A program made the translations under genes and the position numbers. DNA of 64,000 nucleotides, from contig NZ_AGIK01000002.1 in the NCBI RefSeq assembly GCF_000230675.1, positions 248,001 to 312,000 of the forward strand. The letters are read 5' to 3'. Positions within the stretch are counted from its first letter, which is position 1; each line of letters starts with the position of its first letter. Below are positions 26,030 to 38,100 of the stretch, in pieces. The notes under the pieces were generated by a model. It did no database searches. It was given only the letters and a program-made list of their open reading frames with translations, and was not told the origin of the DNA. The DNA comes from Synechococcus sp. WH 8016. Lineage in GTDB: Bacteria; Cyanobacteriota; Cyanobacteriia; PCC-6307; Cyanobiaceae.

Positions 26030-26671
26030 CATAAGAAAGCTAGAATTGATTCATAGAATGAAAAGTGATTTAAGTCAATAATAGCCTATAAGTGTTGCAA
26101 GCTGGAAATATTAGAAAAACAACTGATTATAAGTTCTAAGCTATGAAAAATATTCCAATATGCATAGTGTAGAACAGTTTGCTTAACATATCATGAAAAA
26201 CACAGCCATAAGAGATTAGTCCCCATAAAATACATTGTAAGAAATATAAGCCACAGTCATTAGATTTTCATTATAGAAATTTATAAAAAAATATATAATT
26301 ACGTAAGAGCAAGGTTATTAACAGTATTTATAGCATATCCTGAGATACTTGTTAAATATATTTAGGGCAAAAAGACAAAGAGATAAGAGTATTGATCCAA
26401 GAGTTATGATTTAAGACCTACGCGGAATCTCGTTAAGGGCGACCAGGAATTACCAAACAAGGAAAATAAAATGGATATTAAATTAAAAACATAGACTTCA
26501 GATGTGCTGGAGACAGAATTGATTTAACAATATAGAAACAGTAAGTATTGATACGGATCAATCCTAGATGCAAAGAATGGGATTATTAAAAGATTTTAAT
26601 ATTAACAAGTTGACAACACTGCAAATGATCTGCAGGCAATAATTGCAACTCTTTGCTAGAATGAAAGTAAG
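26030..26671. other. Gene-free leader of the polyketide synthase genes
   Basis: About 640 bases of AT-rich DNA without a convincing open frame. A and T are more nearly balanced here than to the left of 25 kb. It must contain the promoter for the PKS genes unless they are read through from the upstream operon. I find no clear hairpin with a T-run or repeated operator. Confidence 0.55.
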
Positions 26672-29600
26672 TTGATTTTGCTAAAAGTGGATCAAAGCTT
26701 CGCGTGCCTGTGTCTAATTCCAACCTCTATGGAGATGAGGAAGCTTGGAGACGCTGTGAGAGCGGCTGGTGGCACTCCTGTATTCGATATTGAATACGAG
26801 AGTTCTCCAAACTGGAGGAAGATAATTGATGAAGCGCAATACCATACACAACATAAACAATTAAACAAAAAAATAACTGTTAAAGCTAACATAAGGCAAT
26901 TAGAGGATGTTAAAATAAACATACTTAATCATACAGATTCGATAGAAGAAGTAATAATTAGCATCGATGTTGACAACGTGAAGAATATAAGCAAGGCAAT
27001 AGAAGGGTTGAGAGTAAAAGTGATTCTGGAGATAGACAGAGTAAGCACATTGGAAAGTATAGAAAAAGAGCTCGAAAGATTTAGCGGAATTATTGTAAAA
27101 GGAAACGAATGTGGAGGAATGGTTGGTGAAGATAGTACATTTATTTTATTTCAGAAAAGTTATAAGATTGTAAAAAATAGAGTAAATCTGTTTGTAAGGG
27201 GAGGTATTGGTATTAATACCGCGGGTGCATTTAGAGCAACAGGGGCAAGTGGAGTTGTATTAGACGACCAACTCTGGCTAATGCCGGAGTCGCCCTTTTT
27301 AGAAAATTTCAAAAAATATTTTCGAAATGTCTCTGGCCAAGAAGCAATTCCACTAGGTGAAAATATTGGTATTACCTGCAGAGTGTTTTCGAAGCCAGGA
27401 CTAGAAGCAGTAGAGACGTTAAAAAGCCTATTGAAGTCAATAGAAGAGAAAAATCAAAGCTCAAATGAAGAAATGAATGAATGGGAAAAGGGTTTAATGA
27501 ATAGAATTGGATGGGGTGATCCAAAAGTTGTCGCCTGGCCGATAGGACAAACTATAGGATTAACGGAAGTATTAACGAACAAATACAAGACAACATATAA
27601 TTTAGTGAGAGCTTATTTGTACGAGACTTGCTCTTATTTAACTGACGCAATACTGGAAAATCCCTTAAGAAAAGATTCAAAACTAGCAAAATCGCATGGG
27701 ACAAAATTTCCTATCGTACAGGGGCCCATGACAAGGGTAAGCGATACTGCCGAATTTGCTGATTCCGTAAGTTGTGGAGGTGCTCCGCCAATGCTCGCAC
27801 TAGCAATGATGAAAGGTGAACAGGCAAGGGAATTGCTTCTAAAAACTAAAGACCTACTTGAATCAAGACCGTGGGGCGTTGGTATTTTAGGTTTTGCACC
27901 AAAAGAAATACGGGATAAGCAACTAGAAGCAGTACTAGAAGTAAAGCCTCAGTTTGCATTAATAGCTGGTGGGAGACCTGATCAAGCAAGAGATCTTGAA
28001 GAAAAAGGAATAGCAAGCTACCTTCATGTTCCAGCTCCAGCCCTATTGAAAATATTCATTGATCAAGGAGCGAGACGGTTTATTTTTGAAGGTCGAGAAT
28101 GCGGGGGTCATGTAGGTCCAATTAGCAGTCTAGTTCTATGGGAAAGAATGATAGAAACAGTAATTAGTGATATTGATAAGAAGTATCATCCAGAAATATC
28201 GATGCTATTTGCAGGTGGTATTCATGACAGAATATCAGCAGCATTCATTGCGGCCCTAACCACAAAGATTAGTTCTAAGGGTTGTAAAATAGGAATCCTA
28301 ATGGGAACAGCATATTTATTCACCAAAGAATCAGTTTCATGCGGAGCAATATTAGACGGATATCAGAAAGAAGCAATCAAATGTGTAAATACAGTGAATC
28401 TTGAAACTGGGATCGGTCATGCGAGTAGGTGTGCGGTGACACCGTTCGCGAATGAATTCAAAAAAGTCAGAAAAGATATGCTTGTTGATAAATATAGTTC
28501 CGACGAGATAAAAGATAAACTAGAAGGGCTTAGCCTAGGAAGACTTCGAATTGCCTCGAAAGGAAAAATTCGCAACGAATCAGGCAAATTCGAAGAGCTT
28601 AAAGAAGAGAAAATATATAATGATGGAATGTTTATGATTGGACAAGCTGCAACTTTGAGAAGTGAAATAACAACAATTGATGAATTGCACGAAGAAATTA
28701 TTCAGGGAGGCGAAGAAATGTTAATAGCTGAGCAGGATAAGAGTACTATTTGCAGAGATTATGGCCCCTCATCACCATCTAACATTGCTGTAATAGGCAT
28801 AGGAAGTCTTTTACCAGGATCTCATAGGCCTGAAGATTTCTGGTTAAACATACAAAACAAAATTGATGCAATTACAGAAATACCTAGAGAACGATGGGAT
28901 TGGAGAATATATTACGATTCGGATAAAACAGCAAGAGATAAAATATATTCAAAATGGGGCGGATTCATTTCCCCAATAAGCTTCGATCCAATAAAATTTG
29001 GGATTCCGCCTAAATCACTCGATTCCATAGAACCATTGCAGCTACTAACTTTAGAAGTAGTCCAACAAGCTTTGGAGGATTCAGGGTACGCTGACAGAAA
29101 TTTCGACAGAGAAAACACATCTGTAGTACTTGGAGCCGGTGGTGGTCTAGCTGACCTCGGCCAACAATACGCAACCAGATCAGAAATACCTAGATTCGTT
29201 GAAAATCCAGATATTCATACCTGGTCAAGACTTCCAGAATGGACAGAGGAGTCATTTCCTGGAATATTGTTAAATGTAATAGCAGGAAGAACAGCAAACA
29301 GATTCAATCTTGGTGGAACTAATATTACAATTGATGCTGCATGTGCATCTTCACTCGCTGCCATTGATGTAGCGGTGAAAGACTTGGAAAGTGGACATTC
29401 AAATCTCGCAATCGCAGGTGGAATAGATACAATTCAGAGCCCATATGCGTATTACTGTTTTAGCAAGTCACAAGCATTATCTCCCAGAGGAAAATGCTTT
29501 ACATTTGATCAAAATGCTGACGGTATTTGCATAAGTGAAGGATTAGCTGTTGTAGTCCTAAAAAGACTTGAAGATGCAGAAAGGGACGGTGACAAAATCT

Positions 29601-32600
29601 ATGGAGTCATCAAATCAGTGGCTGGATCAAGTGATGGGAAAGGGCTTGGGATGACAGCACCTAAATCCGCAGGACAAGTAAGAGCAATAAATAGAGCTTA
29701 TAAAAAAGCAGGGTTTTCGCCGGCAACGTTAGGAATGTACGAAGCACATGGCACGGGAACAGCTGTAGGTGATCGAACAGAAATTCAAACATTATCAAGT
29801 GTAATGAGAGATGCCAACGCACAGCCAAAAACATGTTCAGTAGGATCAGCGAAAACATTTGTCGGACATACAAAAGCATCTGCTGGAGTAGTTGGAATGG
29901 TCAAAGCACTGCAGTCTATTTATTACAAAACAATTCCACCACATATTAACGTGGAGGAGCCAATTGATGAAATTGCACACGCCAATTCACCAATTTACAT
30001 AAACAAAAACATTAAGCCATGGTTCAAAACCTCTGAGATACCTCGAAGAGCTGGAATTAGCGCTTTTGGGTTTGGAGGAACAAACTTTCATGCGGTCATT
30101 GAAGAATATAATGATTCCCATAATGACGCATCAGGTGGAGATATTTGGCCGTTTGAAATAATAACTATTACAGGAAAAAGTAAAACAGACTTAATAAAAT
30201 CCGTAAAGGTTCTACAGGGATATATCGATAACAATTATTTCAAAGACCTCTCGCAAGCCTCATATTGGAGCATAAACAAGTATCAAGACATTAGCGTAAA
30301 AGAATGTATTATAGCGTTTACAGCAAGTAGCCTGGGTGAACTCTCCAATGACCTTACAAATATAATCGAATACCTGCAAACACCAGACAAAACAATACTA
30401 TCGAACAAAATTTGCCTCAATCTTGAATTAAGAAATCAAAAAGAATCATTAGCATTCGTATTTCCAGGTCAAGGGTCACAGTATTTGGAAATGATGCAAG
30501 AATTAGCGACCTATATGCCCGAAATACGTCAAGCAATCGAAAAGTCGGAAAAGGTATTATCTAATAAAGACACCGGCTTGTCAATCAAGGATGCTATATA
30601 TCCACCAAGCAGCTATTCAGAAGTATATAGAAACAAACAAAAAGAACATTTATCTCAAACAAAAATAGCTCAACCATCGTTAGCGGTTATTGAAACTGGT
30701 CTATATGATCTCTTGAAACGATTAGATTTGAATCCTAACTTTGTAGCTGGACATAGTTTCGGTGAATATACAGCATTGTATGCATCTGAATGCATTGATA
30801 GTGATGATGTGGTAAAGATTGCTTCGTGTCGAGGGCAGTTAATGCAAGATTCGTGCGATAAATTTAACGGCTCAATGCTAGCAGTATTTTTAGAACATGA
30901 GCAAGTAATTGAAAGGATAAAACACGAAAAAAATATATTTGTAGCGAATATAAACTCAAACAGTCAGACAATACTATCTGGACCCAGTGTAGATCTCACG
31001 CAATTATCCAAAAAATTAACAGAAGAGCAAGTGACAAATCAGATGCTAAATGTATCCGGAGCATTTCACTCAGAATATGTAAGGGATGCTGAAGAGGCAT
31101 TATCAACTCACCTTGAGGATTTAAACATAAAAAGCCCTAAAGTACCCATTTATTGCAATTCTACGGGAGGAATATATCCAAACGATAAAACAAGTATCAG
31201 AAACCTTCTGCAAAAACAGATAACCTCATCCATTAATTTTAAAGGAATGATTGAGGAAATGCATAAAGATGGTGCTCGTATTTTTGTCGAGGTAGGTCCA
31301 AAAAATATACTTTCAAGTTTCATTAAGGAAACACTAGGCGATAAAGATAGCTTTACGATTTCAGTAAACGAAAAACATGATTCAAGCTTAGCTGCATTTC
31401 TCAACGCAATATGCAATCTCCTGTCGAGAGGTGTAGAGATAAATCTTTCTGCTTTGTTTAATGGTAGAAACTCGACAAGGCTTGATCCATTAAATAACAT
31501 CATCAAAAGGGATTCGGGCATAACACTCAGTGGGGGCTCGTGCACAAGTAATAATATTAGTAAGGGTACTAACGGAAGAATTAGCCCATTAACGCTAGAA
31601 GATATAAACGAAAACCGAAATAAAATTAAATCTAAGAAGCAGGCGCAGCAAATATCCTCAGAAAGCCCACCAGATGGTAAAATACTGAAGAAGCCACTCA
31701 ATCAACCCATAGCAAAGGAGACGAGATACTTGAACCAAAATCTAAGAAACACATCAGAGTTGCTTATTGCGTTCCAATCTCACCAAGAGACAATGAGGAA
31801 GTTTCTTGCCGTACAAGAAAGTGTGATTGGTAAATTCCTTAATCCGAGCTCAGAAACAAATGTTAGTCATTACCATGACGCGATAATTACCGAAGAAGAT
31901 AATGAGATTCTACCCCTGTCATATCAAATAAATACAGATGTACCTATAGAAAAAACATTGCAAGTCAATTCTTTAGATAGTGAACAAACAATTACCCCAA
32001 AACCAATACCAATTAGTAGCCCACCAACGAAAACCGCATCTAATATAGAAAATTCAGAGGGAGTTAATACTGGAAGAGCAGAATCATTATCAACACTAGT
32101 ACTAACTCATGTCTCTGACAGGACAGGTTATCCCATAGAAATGCTCGATCTTGATCAAGATATAGAGGCAGATCTAGGAATTGACTCTATCAAAAGGGTT
32201 GAAATACTCGGTGGATTGCAAAAAGAAATGGATACAAGAAGCGTTCAGTTAATTACAGAAAACATGGAAATTATGACAGGAATAAAGACATTAAGAGGAC
32301 TAATAGACTATCTACAACCAGATAAAGATAGTATTACTAATTCACCGTCATCAGAGTCGAAGTTATTCTCTCAGAGTGAGCAGGCAAGTAGTACATCTAT
32401 CGATACTGAATCGATAGAAAGAATTGTAATTAACATTATAAGCGACCGCACTGGATATCCTCAGGAAATGTTGGATGTTAATCAAGACATTGAAGCAGAT
32501 CTTGGAATAGATTCTATTAAAAGAGTTGAAATATTAAGCAACATACAGAGTGCACTATTCGAAGAAAATACGTCGTTGCTTCAAGAAAATATGGAGAACA

Positions 32601-32689
32601 TGACTAAATTAAAAACAATAAGTGCATTAGTATCTAATATTCAATCTTTATTAAGCAGTGCTGGGGGTACCGGCCTGGGAAAGTCCTAA
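26672..32689 (+). CDS. PUFA-synthase-like polyketide synthase: ER-like x2, KS, AT, ACP, ACP
   Basis: A 2005-aa multidomain enzyme. Residues about 1-340 and 345-640 are two nitropropane-dioxygenase-like TIM-barrel modules. The second carries the PfaD-type enoyl-reductase motifs QGPMTRVSD, RPWGVGILGF, IAGGRPDQA and EGRECGGHVGP. The first has the shorter echo ECGGMVGE and GGIGINTAGA. The ketosynthase (about 675-1150) has Cys891 in DAACASS and the two His at 1026 and 1066. The acyltransferase (about 1265-1560) has Ser1362 in GHSFG and CRGQLM with the malonate-binding Arg. Two ACPs follow, with DLGIDSIKRVEIL twice (Ser1839 and Ser1948). This is the start of a PfaA-like iterative lipid synthase. 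TTG 26672 is the longest start, and the true start is uncertain. The stop is followed at once by an ATG. Confidence 0.93.
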   Translation: MILLKVDQSFACLCLIPTSMEMRKLGDAVRAAGGTPVFDIEYESSPNWRKIIDEAQYHTQHKQLNKKITVKANIRQLEDVKINILNHTDSIEEVIISIDVDNVKNISKAIEGLRVKVILEIDRVSTLESIEKELERFSGIIVKGNECGGMVGEDSTFILFQKSYKIVKNRVNLFVRGGIGINTAGAFRATGASGVVLDDQLWLMPESPFLENFKKYFRNVSGQEAIPLGENIGITCRVFSKPGLEAVETLKSLLKSIEEKNQSSNEEMNEWEKGLMNRIGWGDPKVVAWPIGQTIGLTEVLTNKYKTTYNLVRAYLYETCSYLTDAILENPLRKDSKLAKSHGTKFPIVQGPMTRVSDTAEFADSVSCGGAPPMLALAMMKGEQARELLLKTKDLLESRPWGVGILGFAPKEIRDKQLEAVLEVKPQFALIAGGRPDQARDLEEKGIASYLHVPAPALLKIFIDQGARRFIFEGRECGGHVGPISSLVLWERMIETVISDIDKKYHPEISMLFAGGIHDRISAAFIAALTTKISSKGCKIGILMGTAYLFTKESVSCGAILDGYQKEAIKCVNTVNLETGIGHASRCAVTPFANEFKKVRKDMLVDKYSSDEIKDKLEGLSLGRLRIASKGKIRNESGKFEELKEEKIYNDGMFMIGQAATLRSEITTIDELHEEIIQGGEEMLIAEQDKSTICRDYGPSSPSNIAVIGIGSLLPGSHRPEDFWLNIQNKIDAITEIPRERWDWRIYYDSDKTARDKIYSKWGGFISPISFDPIKFGIPPKSLDSIEPLQLLTLEVVQQALEDSGYADRNFDRENTSVVLGAGGGLADLGQQYATRSEIPRFVENPDIHTWSRLPEWTEESFPGILLNVIAGRTANRFNLGGTNITIDAACASSLAAIDVAVKDLESGHSNLAIAGGIDTIQSPYAYYCFSKSQALSPRGKCFTFDQNADGICISEGLAVVVLKRLEDAERDGDKIYGVIKSVAGSSDGKGLGMTAPKSAGQVRAINRAYKKAGFSPATLGMYEAHGTGTAVGDRTEIQTLSSVMRDANAQPKTCSVGSAKTFVGHTKASAGVVGMVKALQSIYYKTIPPHINVEEPIDEIAHANSPIYINKNIKPWFKTSEIPRRAGISAFGFGGTNFHAVIEEYNDSHNDASGGDIWPFEIITITGKSKTDLIKSVKVLQGYIDNNYFKDLSQASYWSINKYQDISVKECIIAFTASSLGELSNDLTNIIEYLQTPDKTILSNKICLNLELRNQKESLAFVFPGQGSQYLEMMQELATYMPEIRQAIEKSEKVLSNKDTGLSIKDAIYPPSSYSEVYRNKQKEHLSQTKIAQPSLAVIETGLYDLLKRLDLNPNFVAGHSFGEYTALYASECIDSDDVVKIASCRGQLMQDSCDKFNGSMLAVFLEHEQVIERIKHEKNIFVANINSNSQTILSGPSVDLTQLSKKLTEEQVTNQMLNVSGAFHSEYVRDAEEALSTHLEDLNIKSPKVPIYCNSTGGIYPNDKTSIRNLLQKQITSSINFKGMIEEMHKDGARIFVEVGPKNILSSFIKETLGDKDSFTISVNEKHDSSLAAFLNAICNLLSRGVEINLSALFNGRNSTRLDPLNNIIKRDSGITLSGGSCTSNNISKGTNGRISPLTLEDINENRNKIKSKKQAQQISSESPPDGKILKKPLNQPIAKETRYLNQNLRNTSELLIAFQSHQETMRKFLAVQESVIGKFLNPSSETNVSHYHDAIITEEDNEILPLSYQINTDVPIEKTLQVNSLDSEQTITPKPIPISSPPTKTASNIENSEGVNTGRAESLSTLVLTHVSDRTGYPIEMLDLDQDIEADLGIDSIKRVEILGGLQKEMDTRSVQLITENMEIMTGIKTLRGLIDYLQPDKDSITNSPSSESKLFSQSEQASSTSIDTESIERIVINIISDRTGYPQEMLDVNQDIEADLGIDSIKRVEILSNIQSALFEENTSLLQENMENMTKLKTISALVSNIQSLLSSAGGTGLGKS

Positions 32690-35133
32690 ATGACGAAAAT
32701 CAAATTCATAATTACTTAATCGACAGCGTAGCCTCACCTCTTCAACAAATTAGTCATAACAACTATAAGGGTAGTCATTTAATAGTAGGCAAATTCCATA
32801 CATTAGGAGATGAATTACAGAGTTGCCTTGAAGCCGATGATTGTGATGTTTATTATGTAGATGAAGATAGGAGTATAGGTGACTATGACTGGGACAACTA
32901 TTTTCTACGCAACAAGATCGAGTTAAATGATTTACAGGGAATAACTTTTATTTTTTTAGAAGACGAAAACGATTCAATCAGTACGGAATCAATATTTAAA
33001 GAATTAGTATATTTCAGAAGCCTTATACATTATGCTTTAAGCAGATCGCATTCAATAAAGAAGACAATTCTTTTTACTGCTGTAACATTAATGGGTGGAG
33101 ACTTTGCTAGAACCAAAGTCTCTTCATTGCATTCTATTTATGGAGCTTATTTTTTAGGACTATTTAAATGTCTATCAATTGAACACCGCCATTGTAAGTT
33201 CAAAGCAGTTGATTTAGACGCATCAATTGATAGTCACTTTAATGCAAAGAATATAATGGAAGAAATAAAATATGAAGGAAGGTTAGAGGTTGGATACATC
33301 AATAATAAAAGAATTGTTTTCAATGTTAAAGAAGTTCCTTTTCATCTAACTTATGAGAAGCGGACAACAGAGAATTTAATTATCTTAGTATTTGGTGGTG
33401 CAAGGGGAATTACTGCTGAATGCCTGAAGCATATTCAAGACACAGAATGTACCCTAATAATTATCGGCAGGTCGTTTGAAATAGATTCTCGTAAAGAGTT
33501 TGCAAATTACAATAACTTTGAGGAGCTTAGAAAAGCACTTATAGATCACTATAAGGGAGAAAAAATTCCATCTCCTGCAGAAATCAATAGGGAATGTAGC
33601 AATATACTTCGGCAAAAAGAAATCAATGATAATATAAATATATTGACAAATAGCCGGGTCACTATTGAATACAAGACAGCTGATGTCACGAAGCTCGATG
33701 ATTTAGAATCAATAGTTAAGGACACTTATTCCCAATACGGAAGGATCGACGGAATCATCCATGCAGCTGGTATATTAAAGGATAAATTGTTTCTTGATCA
33801 GAACATTGATGCATTTAGACAAGTTTATAAGACTAAAGTAACAGTATTGGAGGCAATATATAGATACATTGATATCAAGAATCTGTCATTATTGATTTTT
33901 TTCAGTTCAGTTGCTGGACGCTTTGGTAATGTTGGTCAATCAGACTACGCATCAGCCAATGAAACAATCTCACGATTCGCATGTTATGCAAAACATTTAA
34001 ATACTAATCTCTGTGTAAATAGCATCTGTTGGGGACCGTGGGACACTACAGGTATGGCTAATGAAAGCGTAAAAGAAAGATTCAGGCAGCAAAAAATTAT
34101 ACCAATACCGTTACATTCTGGTGTATTAATGTTTGAAAAAGCATTCCTAGGTGGGTATATAAATACTGTTGAAGTGATTGCCGGTAAAGGACCCTGGGTT
34201 GGGTATGAAACTCATGATACAGAGAAATGCTTAACATCTACTATTGATCAGAGTTCACGACTGCCTTTTATAGAATCTGAAATAGACTATGAACCAACAG
34301 GGTCAGTCAGTTATTATTTTAAAATTGACAAATCCAATCATATCTTCCTTAATGATCACAAAATCGATGCAAATCCTGTCATTCCTGCTACTGGAGCCAT
34401 GGAATTGATGGCTGAATTAGTTCAAAAAGCATGGCCAGACTGGATAGTCACAGAAGTAAGAAGTCTTCGAGTATTAAAAGGAATTGTTATCGAAAGTGAA
34501 TTAATGTCCAAATCGATAAAAGTAAGGGCAAAGCCTTCGACTCACGCCTATGCAAATGAATTTTCTGTATCTGCATCAATCGTAGATAATACAACAAATC
34601 AAGTTTATTATTCAGCCACTGTAATACTCGGAAACAGCTTTCCAGACTCAAGTAATGAAAACTTTAACAGCGAAAAGTTATTGTTTAATGTGAACGCCAG
34701 TGATTTATATAAGAATAGTTTATTCCATGGTCCTTTATTTCAACTAATTGAAAAAACTACTGAAGCAACTACAAGTGGTATTTCAAGTATAGTGAAAGGG
34801 AGCACAATACAAGACTGGTTTAGTGTTATTAAGCAAGATCAATCCTGGATATTTGATCCTGGTCTGTTGGATACTGGGCCTCAATTAGCTATTGTCTGGG
34901 CTCGTAAAATGCATAATACTACACCTTTGCCAAGTCAGTTCGATTCTGTAATTAGATACCGAAAGACAAGCTCTTCAGAAACTTTTATAAGTATACTTAA
35001 AATCAAAGATTTTGATGGCATTAATATGACTTATGACGTTTTTTACTACGCCGAGAATGGAGAACTAGTAATCAAAATGAATGGATTAAAAGGTACATGC
35101 ATTGCCTCGTTAAATCGTCTATCCTCACAATGA
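32690..35133 (+). CDS. Ketoreductase-dehydratase subunit of the polyketide synthase, frame broken near its start
   Basis: The uninterrupted frame with an ATG runs 33091-35133 (680 aa), but the same frame is open and protein-like back to 32638. A natural ATG stands at 32690, directly after the TAA of the previous PKS gene. One extra A in the AAAA run at 32696-32699 would join that ATG to the long frame. Counting from 33091, the ketoreductase has FGGARGI near residue 103, with Ser273 and Tyr286 in FFSSVAGRFGNVGQSDYASA. The dehydratase double hot-dog has His423 (FLNDHKI...VIPA) and Asp594 (LLDTGPQL). It would reduce and dehydrate chains on the upstream ACPs. In relatives this part is often fused to the ACPs. 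Confidence 0.85.
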
Positions 35134-38100
35134 CAAATTCTCAACCTAATGACATAGCCATTATTGGCGTCTCAGCATTATTTCCAGGCTCTAAAAATAA
35201 AGATGAGTATTGGTCAAATATAATCAACAAAGTCAACAGCATTACAGAAGCTGGGGACGATTGGTGTCAAAACTATTATGACAAAGGATCAGAGCTAAGT
35301 AACAGAATCAATAACAATAAAGGTGGTTTTATTGGAAATATATCTCATTTTGATCCGATTAAATATGGGATAATGCCAAATTCAGTAGATGGTGGAGAAC
35401 CAGATCATTTTTTAGCTCTCAAACTTGCTTATGATGCTCTTAATGATGCAGGGTATATTCAAAAAGATTTCGACAGGAGAAATACTGGGATTATACTAGG
35501 GAGGGGAACATATATCAACAGAGGGTATAATACACTTCTTCAACATGGTCAAATTATAGATCAAACAATTGAGATATTGAGAAAAGTCTCTCCTAGCCTA
35601 GATTCAACACTAGAGAATAGAATTAGAAAAGAGCTTGAAGATTCATTGCCACCTTTCAATGCAGAGATGGCACCAGGATTAGTCCCTAACATTATCACCG
35701 GTAGGATTGCTAATAGATTGGATTTAATGGGCCCAAACTATATTATTGATGCTGCTTGCGCATCTTCTCTTGTCGCTGTAGATCAAGCAATTTATGAGTT
35801 AAATAGTAGAAGGTGCAATATGATGATAGCAGGGGGTGTTCACGCATCAACACCACCACAAATCAATATGATATTTTGTCAACTAGGAGCTTTATCAGAT
35901 ACTACTATCACACCCTTTAGTGATCATGCTGATGGGACATTATTATCCGAAGGGTTAGGTATGGTAGTTCTTAAGCGATTGCAAGATGCCAAGAGAGATA
36001 ATGATCGTATATATGCAATCATAAAAGGTATAGGTACTGCTAGCGATGGTAGAGGTCTTGGTTTATTAGCACCAAAAGAGGAAGGAGAAATCTTAGCTTT
36101 AGAAAGAGCTTATAAGAATGCAAATATTGATGCAGGAACTATAGGCCTGATAGAAGCACATGGAACAGGAATTCCCCTAGGTGATCAAACTGAAATTCGA
36201 TCTCTATCAAAAGTCTTAGGGAACATAAAAAAAATTCATCCTACATGTGCTGTAGGAAGTATTAAGTCCATGATTGGACATACTATTCCAGCAGCAGGTG
36301 TAGCTAGTCTTATTAAAACATCTTTATCACTGTATTATAAAGTACTACCTCCTACGCTATGTGAAAGCATTAATCCCGAATTAGAAATTCACAAAACTCG
36401 TCTTTATATTAATACTGAAACAAAGCCTTGGGTTCATTCTTCTTCTTTACCATATCCACGTAGAGCTGGTGTTAATGCTTTTGGCTTTGGGGGGATTAAT
36501 TCTCATGCTGTTCTTGAAGAATACATACCGTCTGATAATAGTAAAAATTCAAAAGCATCAAGCAATATATGGCCTTTTGAATTATTTTTAATCCAAGGCA
36601 ATTCATGGGATGAAGTAAATACAAAACTAATAGTTCTAAAGAAATTTATAGACAATAATCCAGATTGTCAAGTACGAAATCTTGCATTTTATTTATCAAA
36701 AGAACCCAATTGCTCACATAGAATTAGTTTTGTCACCAGTAGCTATACTGACCTATCTCAAAAAATAGAAAAAGCAAGAATGTGGCTAATTTCTTCACCT
36801 ATTAATTTAAAAAAACCTCCTAAATCTATTTTTGCCAACAAAATTGATGAGATTGATAGTAATGCAAATTGCTTCCTGTTCCCCGGTGAGGGCTCTCAAT
36901 ATTCAGGCATAATTAAAGATCTAGCAATCTACTTTCCAAGTATCAGGCACTGGCTAGATATCTTAGATTCAATGTCAATTAATGAAAGAGATCTACTTGC
37001 TAGCCAAGTCCTGTACCCTGCTATGGGCTCTATTAGCGGTGAAACAGAGGACGAAGTTAAAAAGAAATTATTTGAAATGGATTACTCGTCAGAAATAGTA
37101 TTTATTACAAGCCTTGCATTATATTCACTGCTAGAAGAACTTGGTGTTCCATGTAAGGCAATGATAGGTCATAGCTCAGGTGAAAATACAGCACTAGTTG
37201 CATCCGGTTTAATTCCAATTAATAATGAAAACCAAATAGTTGAAGTCATGTCCTCATTAAATAAAATCTATAAGAACTGCCTGAAAGATGAACCAATTGC
37301 CACCGGTGATTTACTTGCATGTGGTGGTATACAAGATGAGACACTTGATTTTCTTTTATCAGAATATCCGAATGATGTCTTTCTTGCAATGGATAACTGT
37401 CCGAATCAAAAAATCCTATATTGTACAAATTCTGTCTCTAGTAGGGTTCAAGAATATCTAGGTATTAATGGTGCTTTTATACAATTATTACCTTTTAATA
37501 GAGCATATCATACGCCTCTCTTTAATAAAGTGGCAACTGCTTTTCAAGAGTTTTATGAGTCTTTTGAATACTCTCGAAGCGATAAAAAAGTATTTAGTTG
37601 TTATTCGATTTGTGAATTCCCAGACAACAAAGAATCAATCGTAAACTTAGCGGTTAATCAATGGACTAACACTGTTAATTTTGCAAAAACAATTGAATTA
37701 GCAAGGGAGTCTGGCATTGATACTTTTATTGAAGTAGGGCCAAGCTCAAATCTTACAAATTTTATAAAGGATATTTTTCCGGATAATGCTATAGCTGCAT
37801 TTGCAACGAATCATCGCAGTAAAAATTCTCTTTCTTTCTTTTTGGAACTCCTTGCAAAACTTGCAGTAAGACATAATCTTAATTTAAGTCTTCTCTTTGA
37901 TGGCAGAGAGGTGATCGATATTAATATTGAGGATATTAATCCACCATCGAATAACAATGGTCAGCTTTTAAAGCTTAATATGCCTATTATGAGGCTTAGT
38001 ACCGATACAGCAGCCGAATTTTCTTCAACTCTCAAGCATCTATCCAAAGAAGTTATTACTAATTCAACTGAAAATAAGACTGAGTCAGTTCAAGCCAGTA

